A stretch of 51,895 nt of DNA from Acidobacteriota bacterium (GCA_021781495.1 JAJXWS010000014.1:1-51895); one strand, 5' to 3'; numbered from the stretch's first letter, positions 1-9,242 are shown. A program made the numbers and translations. Notes: a model not told the origin generated them from the letters alone.

Positions 1-1242
1 TCGTTTCGGTGCCGCGGGGCCGGATTTCTTCCACGCGGGCCGTTCTCCGCCGGCGGATTCCGAAGAGAATCGCCTGCCTGCGGGACGCTCGGACGTGCGT
101 CGATCATCAGGGCGTCGATCAACGGGACGTCGTTCATCGGACCGGCGTTCACTCGGACGCCGCTCCTCGGTCCGGTACTCGGTCCGGCGCTCGGTCGGCG
201 GCTGCTCGCCACGCGCGCGGGTCGGCCGCGTCGGCCGTGCGGAGCCCTCCCGGGCGAACTTGCCGCCACGAGCCTTCTCCGAACGCGACTCGGCCGAACG
301 CCCAGCCTCGCGGGGCAGCATGCGGGTGGTGCGCAAGCGGCGGGGCTTGAGCTTGCCCTCGGCGGCCAGGCGCAGCGCGGCTACCTCCTCGGGCTCCAGC
401 TCGCGAAACTTGCCCGGCTCCATATCCAGCACCAGCGGACCGTAGCCCACGCGGCGGATCTTCTCCACAAAGTGGCCAATCTCCTCAAACATCTTGCGCA
501 GCTCGCGGTTGCGCCCCTCGATCAGCACCACCTCGTACCAGGGGTTGTCGCCCTGGCGCACCTGCCGTATCTGCGCCGGAGCGGTGCGAACCCGCCCTTC
601 GCCCGGCTTGCCGCGCTCAATGGAGACGCCGCTGCGGAGGGTTTCCAGCTCCTCTTCCGTAGGCTGGCCGCTCACCTTCACCAGATACGTCTTTTCCACG
701 CCGGCGGCGGCCCGTGTAAGGCCGTTGGCCAGCTCGCCGTCGTTGGTGACGATCAGCAGGCCCTCGCTGAGGTAGTCCAGGCGGCCCACGGGATACAGTC
801 GCTCGCCTGTCTTGGAGAAAAACTCCATCACCGTCGGGCGGCCCTCGGGGTCCTTCACCGTGGTGACGTAGCCCCTGGGCTTGTTCAGCATGAAGTAGCG
901 CAGGCGCTCGGCGCCGTGCAGCAGCTTGCCGTCCACGCGGATGTGATCGCGAACCGGGTCAGCCTTGGTGCCCAGCTCCGTGACCACCTTGCCGTTCACC
1001 TGCACGCGGCCCTCGGTGATAAGCGTCTCGGCGTGGCGGCGGCTGGAGATGCCCGCCTGGGCCAGAATCTTCTGCAGCCGCTCCAAATGCGGGGCAGGCT
1101 GCGGCGCTGGCAGGTCTTCCCGGGGCTCTTCGGTCTCGGCTTCCGGCTCGGGAGCGGGTGCGGCCTCAGCCGCCGGGTTCTCCGCGTCGGTCTGTGGCTC
1201 GGTTTCCGGCTGGTTGGCTTCCGGCAGGGTTTCGTCAGTCAT
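1..1242 (-). CDS. rluB: RluB/RsuA-family 23S rRNA pseudouridine synthase, C-terminal end beyond window
   Basis: Read on the minus strand from ATG at 1242; the frame stays open to base 1, so the C-terminus is missing. Residues 1-50 are an acidic Pro/Ala/Glu-rich extension. An S4 RNA-binding domain follows (about 52-95). The catalytic domain holds GRLDYLSEGLL at 153-163, with the family aspartate in GRLD, and EGRNRELRKM at 242-251. The core ends near residue 290 and is followed by at least 120 residues of Arg/Glu/Pro-rich low-complexity tail. The family isomerises a uridine in the 23S (RluB) or 16S (RsuA) rRNA; neighbourhood with scpB favours RluB. The start overlaps the scpB stop by 8 bases, which suggests translational coupling. 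The exact target uridine is inferred. Confidence 0.9.
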   Translation of the reverse strand, partial: MTDETLPEANQPETEPQTDAENPAAEAAPAPEPEAETEEPREDLPAPQPAPHLERLQKILAQAGISSRRHAETLITEGRVQVNGKVVTELGTKADPVRDHIRVDGKLLHGAERLRYFMLNKPRGYVTTVKDPEGRPTVMEFFSKTGERLYPVGRLDYLSEGLLIVTNDGELANGLTRAAAGVEKTYLVKVSGQPTEEELETLRSGVSIERGKPGEGRVRTAPAQIRQVRQGDNPWYEVVLIEGRNRELRKMFEEIGHFVEKIRRVGYGPLVLDMEPGKFRELEPEEVAALRLAAEGKLKPRRLRTTRMLPREAGRSAESRSEKARGGKFAREGSARPTRPTRARGEQPPTERRTEYRTEERRPSERRSDERRPVDRRPDDRRTSERPAGRRFSSESAGGERPAWKKSGPAAPKR

Positions 1243-2353
1243 GATGGGGCGTCTCGGTTTCTGCCTGCTCGGTGGGCGGAGGCTCGGCAGGCGCGGCCTC
1301 TGTGGAGGCAGTTTCCACCTCATGGGACGGGGATTCGGGGGCCGGGTCGGCGAGGGCTTCCTCGGCGGGAGTCTCCTCCGGCATCTCGGGGGCATCTTCG
1401 TCGAATTCGGGCTCGGCGCCGGCTTCAGGCGCTGGCTCAAAGCCGGTATCGGTCTCGTTGGCGGCTTCCGGCTCGATAAGCTCGACGGCGGCCATCTTCT
1501 CAAACTCTTCCATGGAGGGAAGTTCAGAGAGGTCCTTGAGGCCGAAGCGGAGCAGGAACTCCTTGGTCGTCTTGTACAGAATGGGGCGGCCGATCACCTG
1601 CTTGCGTCCGGCGGTGGTAATGAGCTTGCGGCTCAGCAGCGAACCCAGCACGCCGCCCGACTCCACGCCGCGTATCTCATTCACTTCCGGCGCGGTTACC
1701 GGCTGCTTGTAGGCGATGACGGCCAGTGTCTCCAGCGCGGGCAGAGAGAGCTTCATGGCCGGCTTCAGGCTTTTGATGAACATGCGCACCGCGTCGTGGC
1801 ACTCCGGCTTGGTGGCCATGCGGTAGCCGCCGGCAATCTCGCGGATTTCAATGCCGCGGTCATCGGCCGCGTGCTCCGCCATAATCTCGTCGAGCAGCTG
1901 GCGCAGGATGGCCTTGATCTCGCGGTCACGCTGGCGTGCCAGCCGCCGTGCCTCGGCCTCCGCATCCTCCGGGGTGGCGGCAGCAGGCTCCAGAGCGGCC
2001 TCAACCGGCTCGGATTCCGGCGCAGCCTCCGGGGTCGCTTCGGCCTCGGCGTCGGGCCCGGCCACGGCTTCGGCTGGGGTCTCAGCTCCCGTATCTGCTG
2101 CGATTTCAGTGGGTTCGGCGGCTGCCTCGCCTGTTTCGGTGGCGGCGGAAGGCTCGCTCAGCTCCAGATACTCCAGCCCCTCGCCGAGCATGGGCAGGGT
2201 CTCGGAGTTAGCCTCTGCGGCCTCTGCGGCGGCAGCCTCCTGTTCGGCCTTCCACTCCAGGGCGTCGGCGGCAAACAGTGCGACGAGCTGGGTCAGGGTG
2301 ACCGGCTCTTCGGCGGCGTAAATAACGGCTTCCAGCTTGGCTTTCAGACTCAT
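1235..2353 (-). CDS. scpB: ScpB, segregation and condensation protein B, with long Ala/Glu insertion
   Basis: 372 aa, against roughly 180-200 aa usual for ScpB, the winged-helix subunit of the SMC-ScpAB condensin. Recognisable core segments are residues 1-27 (start of the first winged helix), 141-195, and the second winged helix at 196-270 with KLSLPALETLAVIAYKQPVT and the nearby EIRGVESGGVLGSLLSRKLI. The extra length comes from an Ala/Glu/Pro-rich stretch at about 36-140, which falls inside the first winged helix, and an acidic tail after 285. These insertions look disordered. The gene ends within the start of the pseudouridine synthase gene. Its usual partner scpA is about 3 kb away at 5408-6370, separated by two unrelated genes. 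Confidence 0.92.
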   Translation of the reverse strand: MSLKAKLEAVIYAAEEPVTLTQLVALFAADALEWKAEQEAAAAEAAEANSETLPMLGEGLEYLELSEPSAATETGEAAAEPTEIAADTGAETPAEAVAGPDAEAEATPEAAPESEPVEAALEPAAATPEDAEAEARRLARQRDREIKAILRQLLDEIMAEHAADDRGIEIREIAGGYRMATKPECHDAVRMFIKSLKPAMKLSLPALETLAVIAYKQPVTAPEVNEIRGVESGGVLGSLLSRKLITTAGRKQVIGRPILYKTTKEFLLRFGLKDLSELPSMEEFEKMAAVELIEPEAANETDTGFEPAPEAGAEPEFDEDAPEMPEETPAEEALADPAPESPSHEVETASTEAAPAEPPPTEQAETETPHHD

Positions 2354-2361
2354 TCTGCAAT

Positions 2362-2383
2362 CGGTACCTCATGTATGGTACCG
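2362..2383 (-). promoter_or_regulatory. Inverted repeat in the scpB leader
   Basis: CGGTACC (2362-2368) and GGTACCG (2377-2383) form a 7-bp inverted repeat with an 8-base spacer, ending 9 bases before the scpB ATG. It could be an operator or a leader hairpin covering the ribosome-binding region. Only the symmetry is seen; function is inference. Confidence 0.3.
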
Positions 2384-2476
2384 GAATTACGGGCCAAGAG
2401 GGCCGGCGTAGGGCCGCAGAAGGGCAAAATCCCGGCGCTCGGCGGTGTTCAGCGGTGTTCAGCGGAGGTGAATTCC

Positions 2477-4096
2477 TCAGGCGAAGTGCCGGAAGGCCCA
2501 GTAAAGCAACCCGGAGAGCAGCCCCGCGGCGGGCAGGGTGAAGACCCAGCCGGCGGCGATATTGCGAATCGTGGAGATGCGCAGGCCGCTGCCGTTGGCG
2601 GCCATGGTTCCGGCCACGCCGGAAGCCAGAATGTGCGTGGTGCTGACAGGCAGGCCGAAGTTGTCCGCGGCAAAGATGGTGCCCATGGCAACCAGGCCGG
2701 CGCTGGCTCCCTGCGCATAGGTCAGGTGCTCCTTGCCGATGCGCTCGCCCACGGTGATGACAACGCGCTTCCAGCCCACCATGGTGCCCAGCCCCAGCGC
2801 CAGGGCTACGGCCACCTTCACCCAGTCCGGAATGAACTTGGTGGCCTTGTCTACCGATTTGCGGTAGTGGGCAAGGGCGGCATGCTCTGCGGACGTAAAG
2901 GCCGGGTTGTGGGACTTGTCCATCAGCCGAATCGCTTCCCCGGCCACGTACATGTCGTTGCGTACGCTCGTCTGCTGCTGCGGCGGCAGGGCCTTGAACT
3001 CGTTGTAGGCGGCCGCATCGCTGTGGATGTTGCCGATGAGCTGGCGCAGCGCAGGCACGGTGTCGGCCTGCATCTGGTGGGTGCGGACGTAGTCGGTAAC
3101 CTCGGCGCGCGGATCGGAACCGGCCTTGGCGCCGCCGGCGGCGTGGCGGTCCAGAATGCTCTCCACCTGCGCGGAGACGGCGAGAAAGTCCTGCAACTGG
3201 TCGGGGCCCAGTCCGTGGTTGAGCGCGTACGCCGTCGGGACCGTGCCGATGAGAATGAGCATAATGAGGCCCATCCCCTTCTGGCCATCGTTGGAGCCGT
3301 GGAAGAAGCTGACGCCGGTGCACGTCAGCACCATCAGCGCGCGAATGGGAAACGGCGGCGGCTCGCTGTTCTTGGGCGCCTCATAGAGCGCTGGGAAGCG
3401 GACCAGCCGCTTGGAGATGAGGATCAGCAGCCCGGCAAGGGTAAAGCCGACAAGCGGCGAAAAGAGCAGTGCCTTGAGCACCTTCACGGCCTGATCCCAG
3501 TCCACGCCGGAGGAAGCGCCATGAGCGCTCAGCAGATGGTTGGCCAGTCCCACGCCCAGAATGGAGCCCACGAGCGTGTGCGAGCTGGAGGCCGGCAGTC
3601 CAAACCACCACGTGCCCAGGTTCCAGAGAATGGCCGCGATCAGCAGCGCAAAGACCATGGAGAAACCGGTGCCGGAGCTCACCTGCAGGATCAGCTCGAC
3701 CGGCAGCAGCGTGATGACGGCATAGGCCACGGTTCCCGTGGAGAAGAGGACCCCGGCCAGGTTGCACAGCCCCGACCAGACGACGGCAAGGCCGGGCTCC
3801 ATCGAGTGGGTATAGATGACGGTAGCAACGGCATTGGCCGTGTCGTGGAAGCCATTCACGAACTCGAAGCCGAGCGCGATGAGCAGCGCGGCGGCCAGCA
3901 TGAAATAAGGCGAGTAGCTGGTGACGGCGGCGGAATCCAGGTCACGCGAAACATGAACCGCGATGTAGCTGAGGCCGCCGGTCAGGGCCAGCAGAAACGC
4001 CGCAATCGTGGTTGGGCTGGGCGCCTGGTTCATCTTCCGGTCGAGCAGGCTGGCTCGCTCGGGTAGAGCCTGTGCAACCGTTGCCATATCGGCCAT
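2477..4096 (-). CDS. PiT-family inorganic phosphate transporter
   Basis: 539 aa from ATG at 4096 (an upstream in-frame start at 4123 adds nine unlikely residues). The protein has the two PiT signatures: GFEFVNGFHDTANAV near residues 76-90, and GSNDGQKGMG in the second half. The fold is two inverted membrane repeats with about ten hydrophobic helices, split by a hydrophilic loop of roughly 130 residues (after YALNHGLGPDQ, before the KVAVALALGLGTM helix), like E. coli PitA. The family takes up phosphate, typically as a metal-phosphate complex, driven by H+ or Na+. No PhoU-like DUF47 partner lies next to it. Lower-affinity housekeeping uptake is the likely role. Confidence 0.93.
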   Translation of the reverse strand: MADMATVAQALPERASLLDRKMNQAPSPTTIAAFLLALTGGLSYIAVHVSRDLDSAAVTSYSPYFMLAAALLIALGFEFVNGFHDTANAVATVIYTHSMEPGLAVVWSGLCNLAGVLFSTGTVAYAVITLLPVELILQVSSGTGFSMVFALLIAAILWNLGTWWFGLPASSSHTLVGSILGVGLANHLLSAHGASSGVDWDQAVKVLKALLFSPLVGFTLAGLLILISKRLVRFPALYEAPKNSEPPPFPIRALMVLTCTGVSFFHGSNDGQKGMGLIMLILIGTVPTAYALNHGLGPDQLQDFLAVSAQVESILDRHAAGGAKAGSDPRAEVTDYVRTHQMQADTVPALRQLIGNIHSDAAAYNEFKALPPQQQTSVRNDMYVAGEAIRLMDKSHNPAFTSAEHAALAHYRKSVDKATKFIPDWVKVAVALALGLGTMVGWKRVVITVGERIGKEHLTYAQGASAGLVAMGTIFAADNFGLPVSTTHILASGVAGTMAANGSGLRISTIRNIAAGWVFTLPAAGLLSGLLYWAFRHFA

Positions 4097-4350
4097 CAGA
4101 GTGCCCCCATCGCGGCGGCACACGCAGCGCGGCGCACGGCACGCAGATTGTAGTCAGAAAAGAATTGGGGAACACGAAGGACGGGAGTTGCAGACGGAGC
4201 GCGACGAATGAGAAGTATGCCCGATAAAAAGGCTTGCATAAAACCCCAACAACCGCATGGCTGCACGGCTGTCTCTGCAGCGAACCTGGGGTAGATGTCG
4301 CTCTCCTGATTCTACACGGGACCGGCCGGGGTCCGCGAACTGAGTGCGCA

Positions 4351-4386
4351 GCAAAAATAACGGGAAGCGCCCGAAGGCCCTTCCCG
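4351..4386 (-). terminator. Rho-independent terminator after the DUF4397 lipoprotein gene
   Basis: On the minus strand, CGGGAAG-(GCC-loop-GGC)-CTTCCCG at 4361-4386 folds into a near-perfect hairpin with one mismatch. It is followed by TTATTTTTGC (4360-4351). It lies 34 bases beyond the stop of the gene at 4420, so it separates that gene from the phosphate transporter gene. Confidence 0.8.
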
Positions 4387-4419
4387 GAAGGAGGACAACA
4401 AATCGACCAGAAGGAGCTA

Positions 4420-5172
4420 TTACATGGTGGGCATCACGCCGGCCACCGGCTGATCCTGCGTCAGCAGCAGCGAGAATGCGGTTCCCGGAGGATTGCTGCT
4501 CGGGTTCGGATCCAGCGCAATCGCCGTGTAGATGTTGCCTGCCATCAGCGGAACACCCGTTGCGCCCGTGTCGATGGCCACCGCAGAGGGGTTTCCGGCT
4601 ACCGTGACGCGTACCTCATACGCTCCTGCGGGAACCTGCAGGTACGGGGTGACCGTGCCGAACATGAAGTTTGTGAGCACCGGCTTCACCGGGTTGTTGG
4701 GGTCCGTCAGCGAGACGCCCGGTGCAGTCACGTACACGTCTACCGCGCCGGCGCTCGGCGAACCGTGTACCACGCGGAGCTTGCAGTTGCCACTGGTTGG
4801 CGCAGTCAGATCATCGTTTTCAATCGCCGCGGACAGGTTGGCCGGCGTGTTCAGCGCAAGAACCGTGTAGTACTGGTTCTTTGCCAGCGTCTGGCTCGCG
4901 CTGAGAACTGCGGTGGTGTCTTTGCCGGCCGCAAACACCTGCACCTTCTCATTCATGCCTGCAGGCACCTTGGTATAGCTGGCGGTGGCCGTTCCATAGG
5001 CGGCATTCTGCGCCGCAAAGGTGCTGCCCACCTTCACGTCCACGTTGGGAGCGCCCGGAGAAGCATGCACGAATTTCACATACGAGTAGCTGCTGGTGCC
5101 GCCGCAGCCGGTGAAGGCGAGCGCAGCCGCAGCTACGCCAAGAGAGAGCAAAGTTTTGAAGTGGGACTTCAC
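4420..5172 (-). CDS. DUF4397-domain lipoprotein
   Basis: 250 aa. The N-terminus is a lipoprotein signal: KSH, then a hydrophobic stretch, ending in a lipobox around LAFTGC with Cys at residue 22. The mature part carries repeated Ig-like segments typical of DUF4397, with the recurring pattern VRFVHASPGAP...VDV...G (here FVHASPGAPNVDVKVG at about 34-49 and RVVHGSPSAGAVDVYV later). It should be anchored on the outer face of a membrane. Function is unknown for this family. It has its own terminator downstream and a 235-base spacer upstream, so it is probably a single-gene unit placed between scpA and the transporter gene. Confidence 0.85.
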   Translation of the reverse strand: MKSHFKTLLSLGVAAAALAFTGCGGTSSYSYVKFVHASPGAPNVDVKVGSTFAAQNAAYGTATASYTKVPAGMNEKVQVFAAGKDTTAVLSASQTLAKNQYYTVLALNTPANLSAAIENDDLTAPTSGNCKLRVVHGSPSAGAVDVYVTAPGVSLTDPNNPVKPVLTNFMFGTVTPYLQVPAGAYEVRVTVAGNPSAVAIDTGATGVPLMAGNIYTAIALDPNPSSNPPGTAFSLLLTQDQPVAGVMPTM

Positions 5173-5407
5173 GTGAGGTTGACCTCCTGAAAATGTTCAC
5201 TGCACGCCATTCGATGCGCGCGTAGGGAGGTCAGGAAGCAACAGAATCAGCCGCCGATTTGACATGACCGACAAATCCCCAGAAATCTTCAGCGCAATCA
5301 AGAAACGCCGATTTCTCGGCGTCTCCACAAGAATCTGCGCTGCAGGCGGGGCATTTCTGAACGGGGCATGGCGCGCCGGGTGCTGGAGAAATTCCCTTTC
5401 TTCGCGT

Positions 5408-6370
5408 TCAGCGCCAGTCGTCGCGGGCGTTGGGCATACCTTCGTTCATCACGGAATCAAAGCCGGTGCTCTTCTTCACAAAGATTTCGCTGAAGGCGCG
5501 GTCCTGGCGCAGCAGGATGGCCTGCAGGCGAACCATCTCCAGCAGCGCGAGGAACATGGCCACCAGCGCGCGCTCTGAGCGGGTGTGGCTCAGCAGGCGG
5601 CGCAGGGCCACGGGCCTGTCCTCGGTGGCCAGCCGGCGGCCGAGGAACTGGATCATCTCGCCCACCGTCACCGTGTCTTCCTGTACGTTGAAGGTGGGCC
5701 GCTTGCGGGCGCGCTCCAGGATGTCGCGGAAGATGCGCACCAGGTCGACGGTATCAGCGGCAATCTCCGGCTCGGCGGCGGCATCATTCTTGAACTCGCG
5801 CACGCCGGGGTTGGTCCAGGTGGCGGCTTCCAGCATCTGCTTCTGCTGCAGCATCTGCGCGGCGTTCTTGAAGCGCTCATGCTCCAGCAGGCGCTCCACC
5901 AGCTCGCGGCGCGGGTCCTCAATGGCCTCATCGGGACCGCTGGGGGCGCGCGGCAACAGCATCTTGCTCTTGATGTGGATCAGCAGGGACGCGGTGTAGA
6001 TGAACTCACCCGCCACATCCACATCGCCTGCCTTCAGCTGGTTCACGTAGGAGAGGAACTGCGCCGTGATCTTGGCGATGGGGATGTCGTAGATGTCGAT
6101 GTCCTGCTTGCGGATCAGGTCGAGCAGCAGGTCCAGCGGCCCATCGTACACGTGCCCCACGGTCACGGAGAACGGTGACTCCTCGGGCGCTTCCTCGGGC
6201 TTGCGCGCGCGGGCGGCCGGTTTGGCCGCGGGCTTGTCTTCCGGCACGGGTTGCGGCGTCAGGACGAGCGGCGGCGCCTCAGCCTGCTCCGCGGCATGCT
6301 TGCCAGCGTCGGCGTGGCCTTTGGAATGCGCTTTGTTGTGCTCGTCGGTCAAGTCTCTGTCTCTCTTCAA
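5408..6370 (-). CDS. scpA: ScpA, segregation and condensation protein A
   Basis: 320 aa. ScpA is the kleisin that bridges the two SMC heads in the SMC-ScpAB complex. The core starts near residue 68 with FSVTVGHVYDGPLDLLLDLI, followed by KQDIDIYDIPIAKIT, both family hallmarks. The C-terminal winged-helix region (LLSHTRSERALVAMFLALLEMVRLQ) is present. Residues 1-66 are a charged, Lys/Ala/Glu-rich extension; the first codon is TTG, 16 bases after the trpS stop, and a shorter start is possible. Coupling with trpS just upstream suggests cotranscription. Confidence 0.93.
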   Translation of the reverse strand: MKRDRDLTDEHNKAHSKGHADAGKHAAEQAEAPPLVLTPQPVPEDKPAAKPAARARKPEEAPEESPFSVTVGHVYDGPLDLLLDLIRKQDIDIYDIPIAKITAQFLSYVNQLKAGDVDVAGEFIYTASLLIHIKSKMLLPRAPSGPDEAIEDPRRELVERLLEHERFKNAAQMLQQKQMLEAATWTNPGVREFKNDAAAEPEIAADTVDLVRIFRDILERARKRPTFNVQEDTVTVGEMIQFLGRRLATEDRPVALRRLLSHTRSERALVAMFLALLEMVRLQAILLRQDRAFSEIFVKKSTGFDSVMNEGMPNARDDWR

Positions 6371-6386
6371 GCTGCCGCGTAGCCCG

Positions 6387-7424
6387 CTATTCCCTGCCGG
6401 CCGGGGAGGTGAGCGTCATCTGCATGGCGGTGCGCACCTCTTGCATCGTCTGCTCAGCGCGCTGGCGGGCGCGGTTTGAGCCATCCTCGAGGATCTCGAC
6501 GAGTTCGGACTCCTTGAAGCCGGCGCGCCGCTCCTGGATGGGATTGAGCACCTGCACCAGGCCATCCGCGGCCCAGCTCTTGCACTCAATGCATCCAATG
6601 CCGGCTGAGCGGCAACCATCATAGACCTTTGCGAGCGTCTCCGGAGTGGAAAAAACCTTGTGCAGATCGCCCACCGGGCACTTGTCGGGGTCGCCCTTGT
6701 CGGTGCGCCGCACGCGCGCCGGGTCCGTGACCATGGTCTTCAGCTTCTGGCGCACCACAGTCTCCGGATCGGTGATCTGGATGGTATTGCCGTAGCTCTT
6801 GGACATCTTGCGGCCGTCGGTGCCGGGCAGCTTCGGTGATGGCGTCAGCAGCACCTGCGGCTCGGGCAGCACATCGCGGCCGTTCAGCTTGTAGAACTGG
6901 TTGAAGCGCCGCGCCACCTCGCGCGTCAGCTCCACGTGCGCCGTCTGGTCGTGTCCCACGGGGACAAACTGCGGCTGATAAATCAGGATGTCCGACGCCA
7001 TCAGCAGCGGATAGCCGAGGAAGCCGTAGTTTGAGAGGTCCTTGCCCGTCAGGTTCTCCTGCTGTTCCTTGTAGGTGGGCACGCGCTCCAGCCAGCCCAG
7101 CGGCGTAATCATGCCCAGCAGCAGGTTCAGCTCCGCGTGCTGCAGAACCTTGCTCTGCAAAAAGAGAACGCTGCGCGCGGGGTCAAGTCCGGCGGCCAGG
7201 TAGTCCAGCAGCACGTCCCGCGTGTTGGGCGTAATCTGCGAGGGGTCCGCATAGTCTGAGGTCAGCGCGTGCCAGTCGGCAATGAAGAAGTAGCAGTCGT
7301 ACTGGTCCTGCAGCCGCACCCAGTTGGCCAGCGCTCCCATGTAGTTGCCAAGGTGGAGCTTGCCGGTGGGGCGCATGCCGCTCAGAACGCGCGGACGGGG
7401 CGAGGAGGATGTTTGTTCGGGCAT
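6387..7424 (-). CDS. trpS: Tryptophanyl-tRNA synthetase
   Basis: 345 aa from ATG at 7424; an in-frame TTG four codons upstream is less likely. Class Ic aminoacyl-tRNA synthetase. The ATP-binding signature HIGH appears as KLHLGNYMG in the first 30 residues after SGMRPTG, and the KMSKS loop is GRKMSKSYGNTI. The length fits bacterial TrpRS (about 330-350). It charges tRNA-Trp. It lies between the M50 protease and scpA genes in one direction, an arrangement consistent with an operon. Confidence 0.96.
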   Translation of the reverse strand: MPEQTSSSPRPRVLSGMRPTGKLHLGNYMGALANWVRLQDQYDCYFFIADWHALTSDYADPSQITPNTRDVLLDYLAAGLDPARSVLFLQSKVLQHAELNLLLGMITPLGWLERVPTYKEQQENLTGKDLSNYGFLGYPLLMASDILIYQPQFVPVGHDQTAHVELTREVARRFNQFYKLNGRDVLPEPQVLLTPSPKLPGTDGRKMSKSYGNTIQITDPETVVRQKLKTMVTDPARVRRTDKGDPDKCPVGDLHKVFSTPETLAKVYDGCRSAGIGCIECKSWAADGLVQVLNPIQERRAGFKESELVEILEDGSNRARQRAEQTMQEVRTAMQMTLTSPAGRE

Positions 7425-7532
7425 GGTGCGTGTCAATTCCGGTGTGGTGCCAACAGGATGCTGCCGTCGCGGGGCGCAGGCCTCGACGCGGCTGGTTTCA
7501 TTGTACCGGGCTGCTCCCGGTGCGGCGGGCCG

Positions 7533-8252
7533 TTAGACGTGCCGGAGCACGAAGTAGAAGGCTGCCAGCGACGGGCCCAGCAGCAGGCGCAGCACAAATC
7601 CGCCCACAAAGATCATCAGCAGATAGCTGACCCACATGCCCATGCGGTCATAGGCCTGCACGGCGTTGTAGGGCAGCATGTTGCGCAGAACATGGCTGCC
7701 GTCGAGCGGCGGAATGGGCAGCAGGTTGAAGAACATCAGCGACAGGTTGATCTGGATGGCCAGCACGCAGAGCAGCACGATGGCCTGGGTTCCCGAGGGC
7801 GCCTGCAGCGAGATGGCTCCGGCAAAGGTGGACATCACCACCAGGCGGCCGCCGGGTACGGCCACTGAGGTGACGATAAGCACCACCAGCGCGGCCAGCG
7901 CGATAACCAGGTTGGAGACCGGCCCGGCCAGCGTTACAAGATTTTCATCCCGCTTGATCTTGCGGAAGTTGCGGCTGATGACCGGCGTCGGCTTGGCCCA
8001 GCCCACGAGCATGCCGCCGAACATGCCCATCCCCAGGAACGGCCCGAAGATCATGAGCGCGGGAAAGATCAGCGTGCCGATGGGATCCACGTGGTAGATG
8101 GGGTTCAGCGTGATGCGCCCCTGCAGGCGGGCGGTCTGGTCGCCGAGCCGCGAGGCGGTCCATGCGTGCGCACACTCGTGAAAGCTGAGCGAGAAGATGA
8201 GCAGCACGAACTCAAAAACGGCAATGAGAAAAGCTGTGGCTTGCAAACCCAA
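7533..8252 (-). CDS. M50-family site-2-type membrane metalloprotease
   Basis: 239 aa. Residues 22-28 carry SFHECAHAW, the HExxH zinc motif inside the first membrane helix. The second metal-ligand motif is NLLPIPPLDGSHVL near residues 180-193. Four to five hydrophobic segments are visible and there is no PDZ domain, so this is the short YwhC/Rip2-like class rather than RseP. The start is TTG at 8252 or at 8246, with GGAG just upstream. Substrates are unknown; the family cleaves within membranes. It is often found beside trpS and scpA, as here. Confidence 0.88.
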   Translation of the reverse strand: MGLQATAFLIAVFEFVLLIFSLSFHECAHAWTASRLGDQTARLQGRITLNPIYHVDPIGTLIFPALMIFGPFLGMGMFGGMLVGWAKPTPVISRNFRKIKRDENLVTLAGPVSNLVIALAALVVLIVTSVAVPGGRLVVMSTFAGAISLQAPSGTQAIVLLCVLAIQINLSLMFFNLLPIPPLDGSHVLRNMLPYNAVQAYDRMGMWVSYLLMIFVGGFVLRLLLGPSLAAFYFVLRHV

Positions 8253-8303
8253 TACTCCAGGGACCCGAAAAGCTCAGGTTAGCATGCGCGGCTGGCGCCG
8301 GCC

Positions 8304-9029
8304 CTACTCGCGGTCTGCCGGGAAGGTGCCCACCACCTGCCCCGCGGCAACCGGCTGGCCCCCCAGCACAATGGCATGACTGCCGATGCGCGCCCCTGCG
8401 CCGATAACGGTGGGCGCAAGCGTCACCTGGTCAAAGTTGCCGGGCGCATGCGTGTGCGAGTAGATGCGGGCAAACGAACCGATCACCGAGCCCTTGCCGA
8501 TGGTGATGCCGCCGCGGTCGTGGAGCACCGCTCCCTGGCGGACGGTGACGCCGTCGCCGATGGAGAGCTTGTAGCCGAAGGTGAAGTCCACGCCGTGGTG
8601 GATCTTTACGCCCATGCCCATGTGATCGAAGATGTGCCGGCCGAGCATGCAGCGGAAGCGTATGCCGAGCCAGTGGTTCAGCCCGATCGGCGAGCGGTCA
8701 AACATCTGCCAGAACCACAGCAGCGGCTTGCGAACGGCGTACATCTCCGGGTCGATGTCTGGAAAGTGCTCCGCTTCGAGCGTCACATTTTCGGGGTCGA
8801 GTGAGAGGCTCAGCACGTTGCCGGGCAGCTCGCTGGTGAGGCTCATGTTCATCTTGCCGCCGTGCGGGCGGCCCAGGTAGAGCTGGTAGAGCTGGTCGCG
8901 CACAATCTCCGCGCGGCGCTCCGGCGAGCGATGCCGCAGGAACTCCTCGTCGAGGAAACGAATCCATCGGCGATAGATCTCTTCGGCTTCCGGGGTGGGA
9001 TGCGGCGCGCTGTTGGGTGTGTTTGCCAT
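8304..9029 (-). CDS. Left-handed beta-helix (hexapeptide-repeat) acyltransferase
   Basis: 241 aa from ATG at 9029. The N-terminal half is helical and charged ([20 protein letters not shown]). The C-terminal half, from about residue 130, has hexapeptide repeats of the form [LIV]-G-x4, for example [32 protein letters not shown] and [19 protein letters not shown] histidine in YSHTHAPG is a candidate general base. The family transfers acetyl or other acyl groups to sugars or amino compounds. The substrate cannot be told. It is transcribed divergently from asnS across a 213-base spacer. Confidence 0.8.
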   Translation of the reverse strand: MANTPNSAPHPTPEAEEIYRRWIRFLDEEFLRHRSPERRAEIVRDQLYQLYLGRPHGGKMNMSLTSELPGNVLSLSLDPENVTLEAEHFPDIDPEMYAVRKPLLWFWQMFDRSPIGLNHWLGIRFRCMLGRHIFDHMGMGVKIHHGVDFTFGYKLSIGDGVTVRQGAVLHDRGGITIGKGSVIGSFARIYSHTHAPGNFDQVTLAPTVIGAGARIGSHAIVLGGQPVAAGQVVGTFPADRE

Positions 9030-9242
9030 ACGCACAGCACAATAAATCACCGGGCCCGCCCGCCGCGAGTGAGGGCTGTGTGTGCGCGGCGCCACCGGCG
9101 CGCCTGCCGCCCCGCGTTATTCTGGAGAGTCCGCGCGCCCGGCCGGTTGCCGGCGCGCAGAGAAAGCCGCGTGGTTCCACTTTTCCGCAGCCCGCTGAGG
9201 AAAAGCAGGAAGACCGCGCCGCGGGAAGAGAGTCCACTGCCG

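Noticed and set aside
472..1479. 335-aa plus-strand frame
   Set aside because: Antisense to the pseudouridine synthase, whose S4 and GRLD motifs are clear.
2443..2462. Tandem CGGTGTTCAG pair before the phosphate transporter stop
   Set aside because: Two copies of a 10-mer only; too little to support a function.
965..4066. 1033-aa open frame on the plus strand
   Set aside because: Antisense to scpB and the phosphate transporter gene. High GC removes stops; its sequence is Gly/Arg/His-rich without domains.
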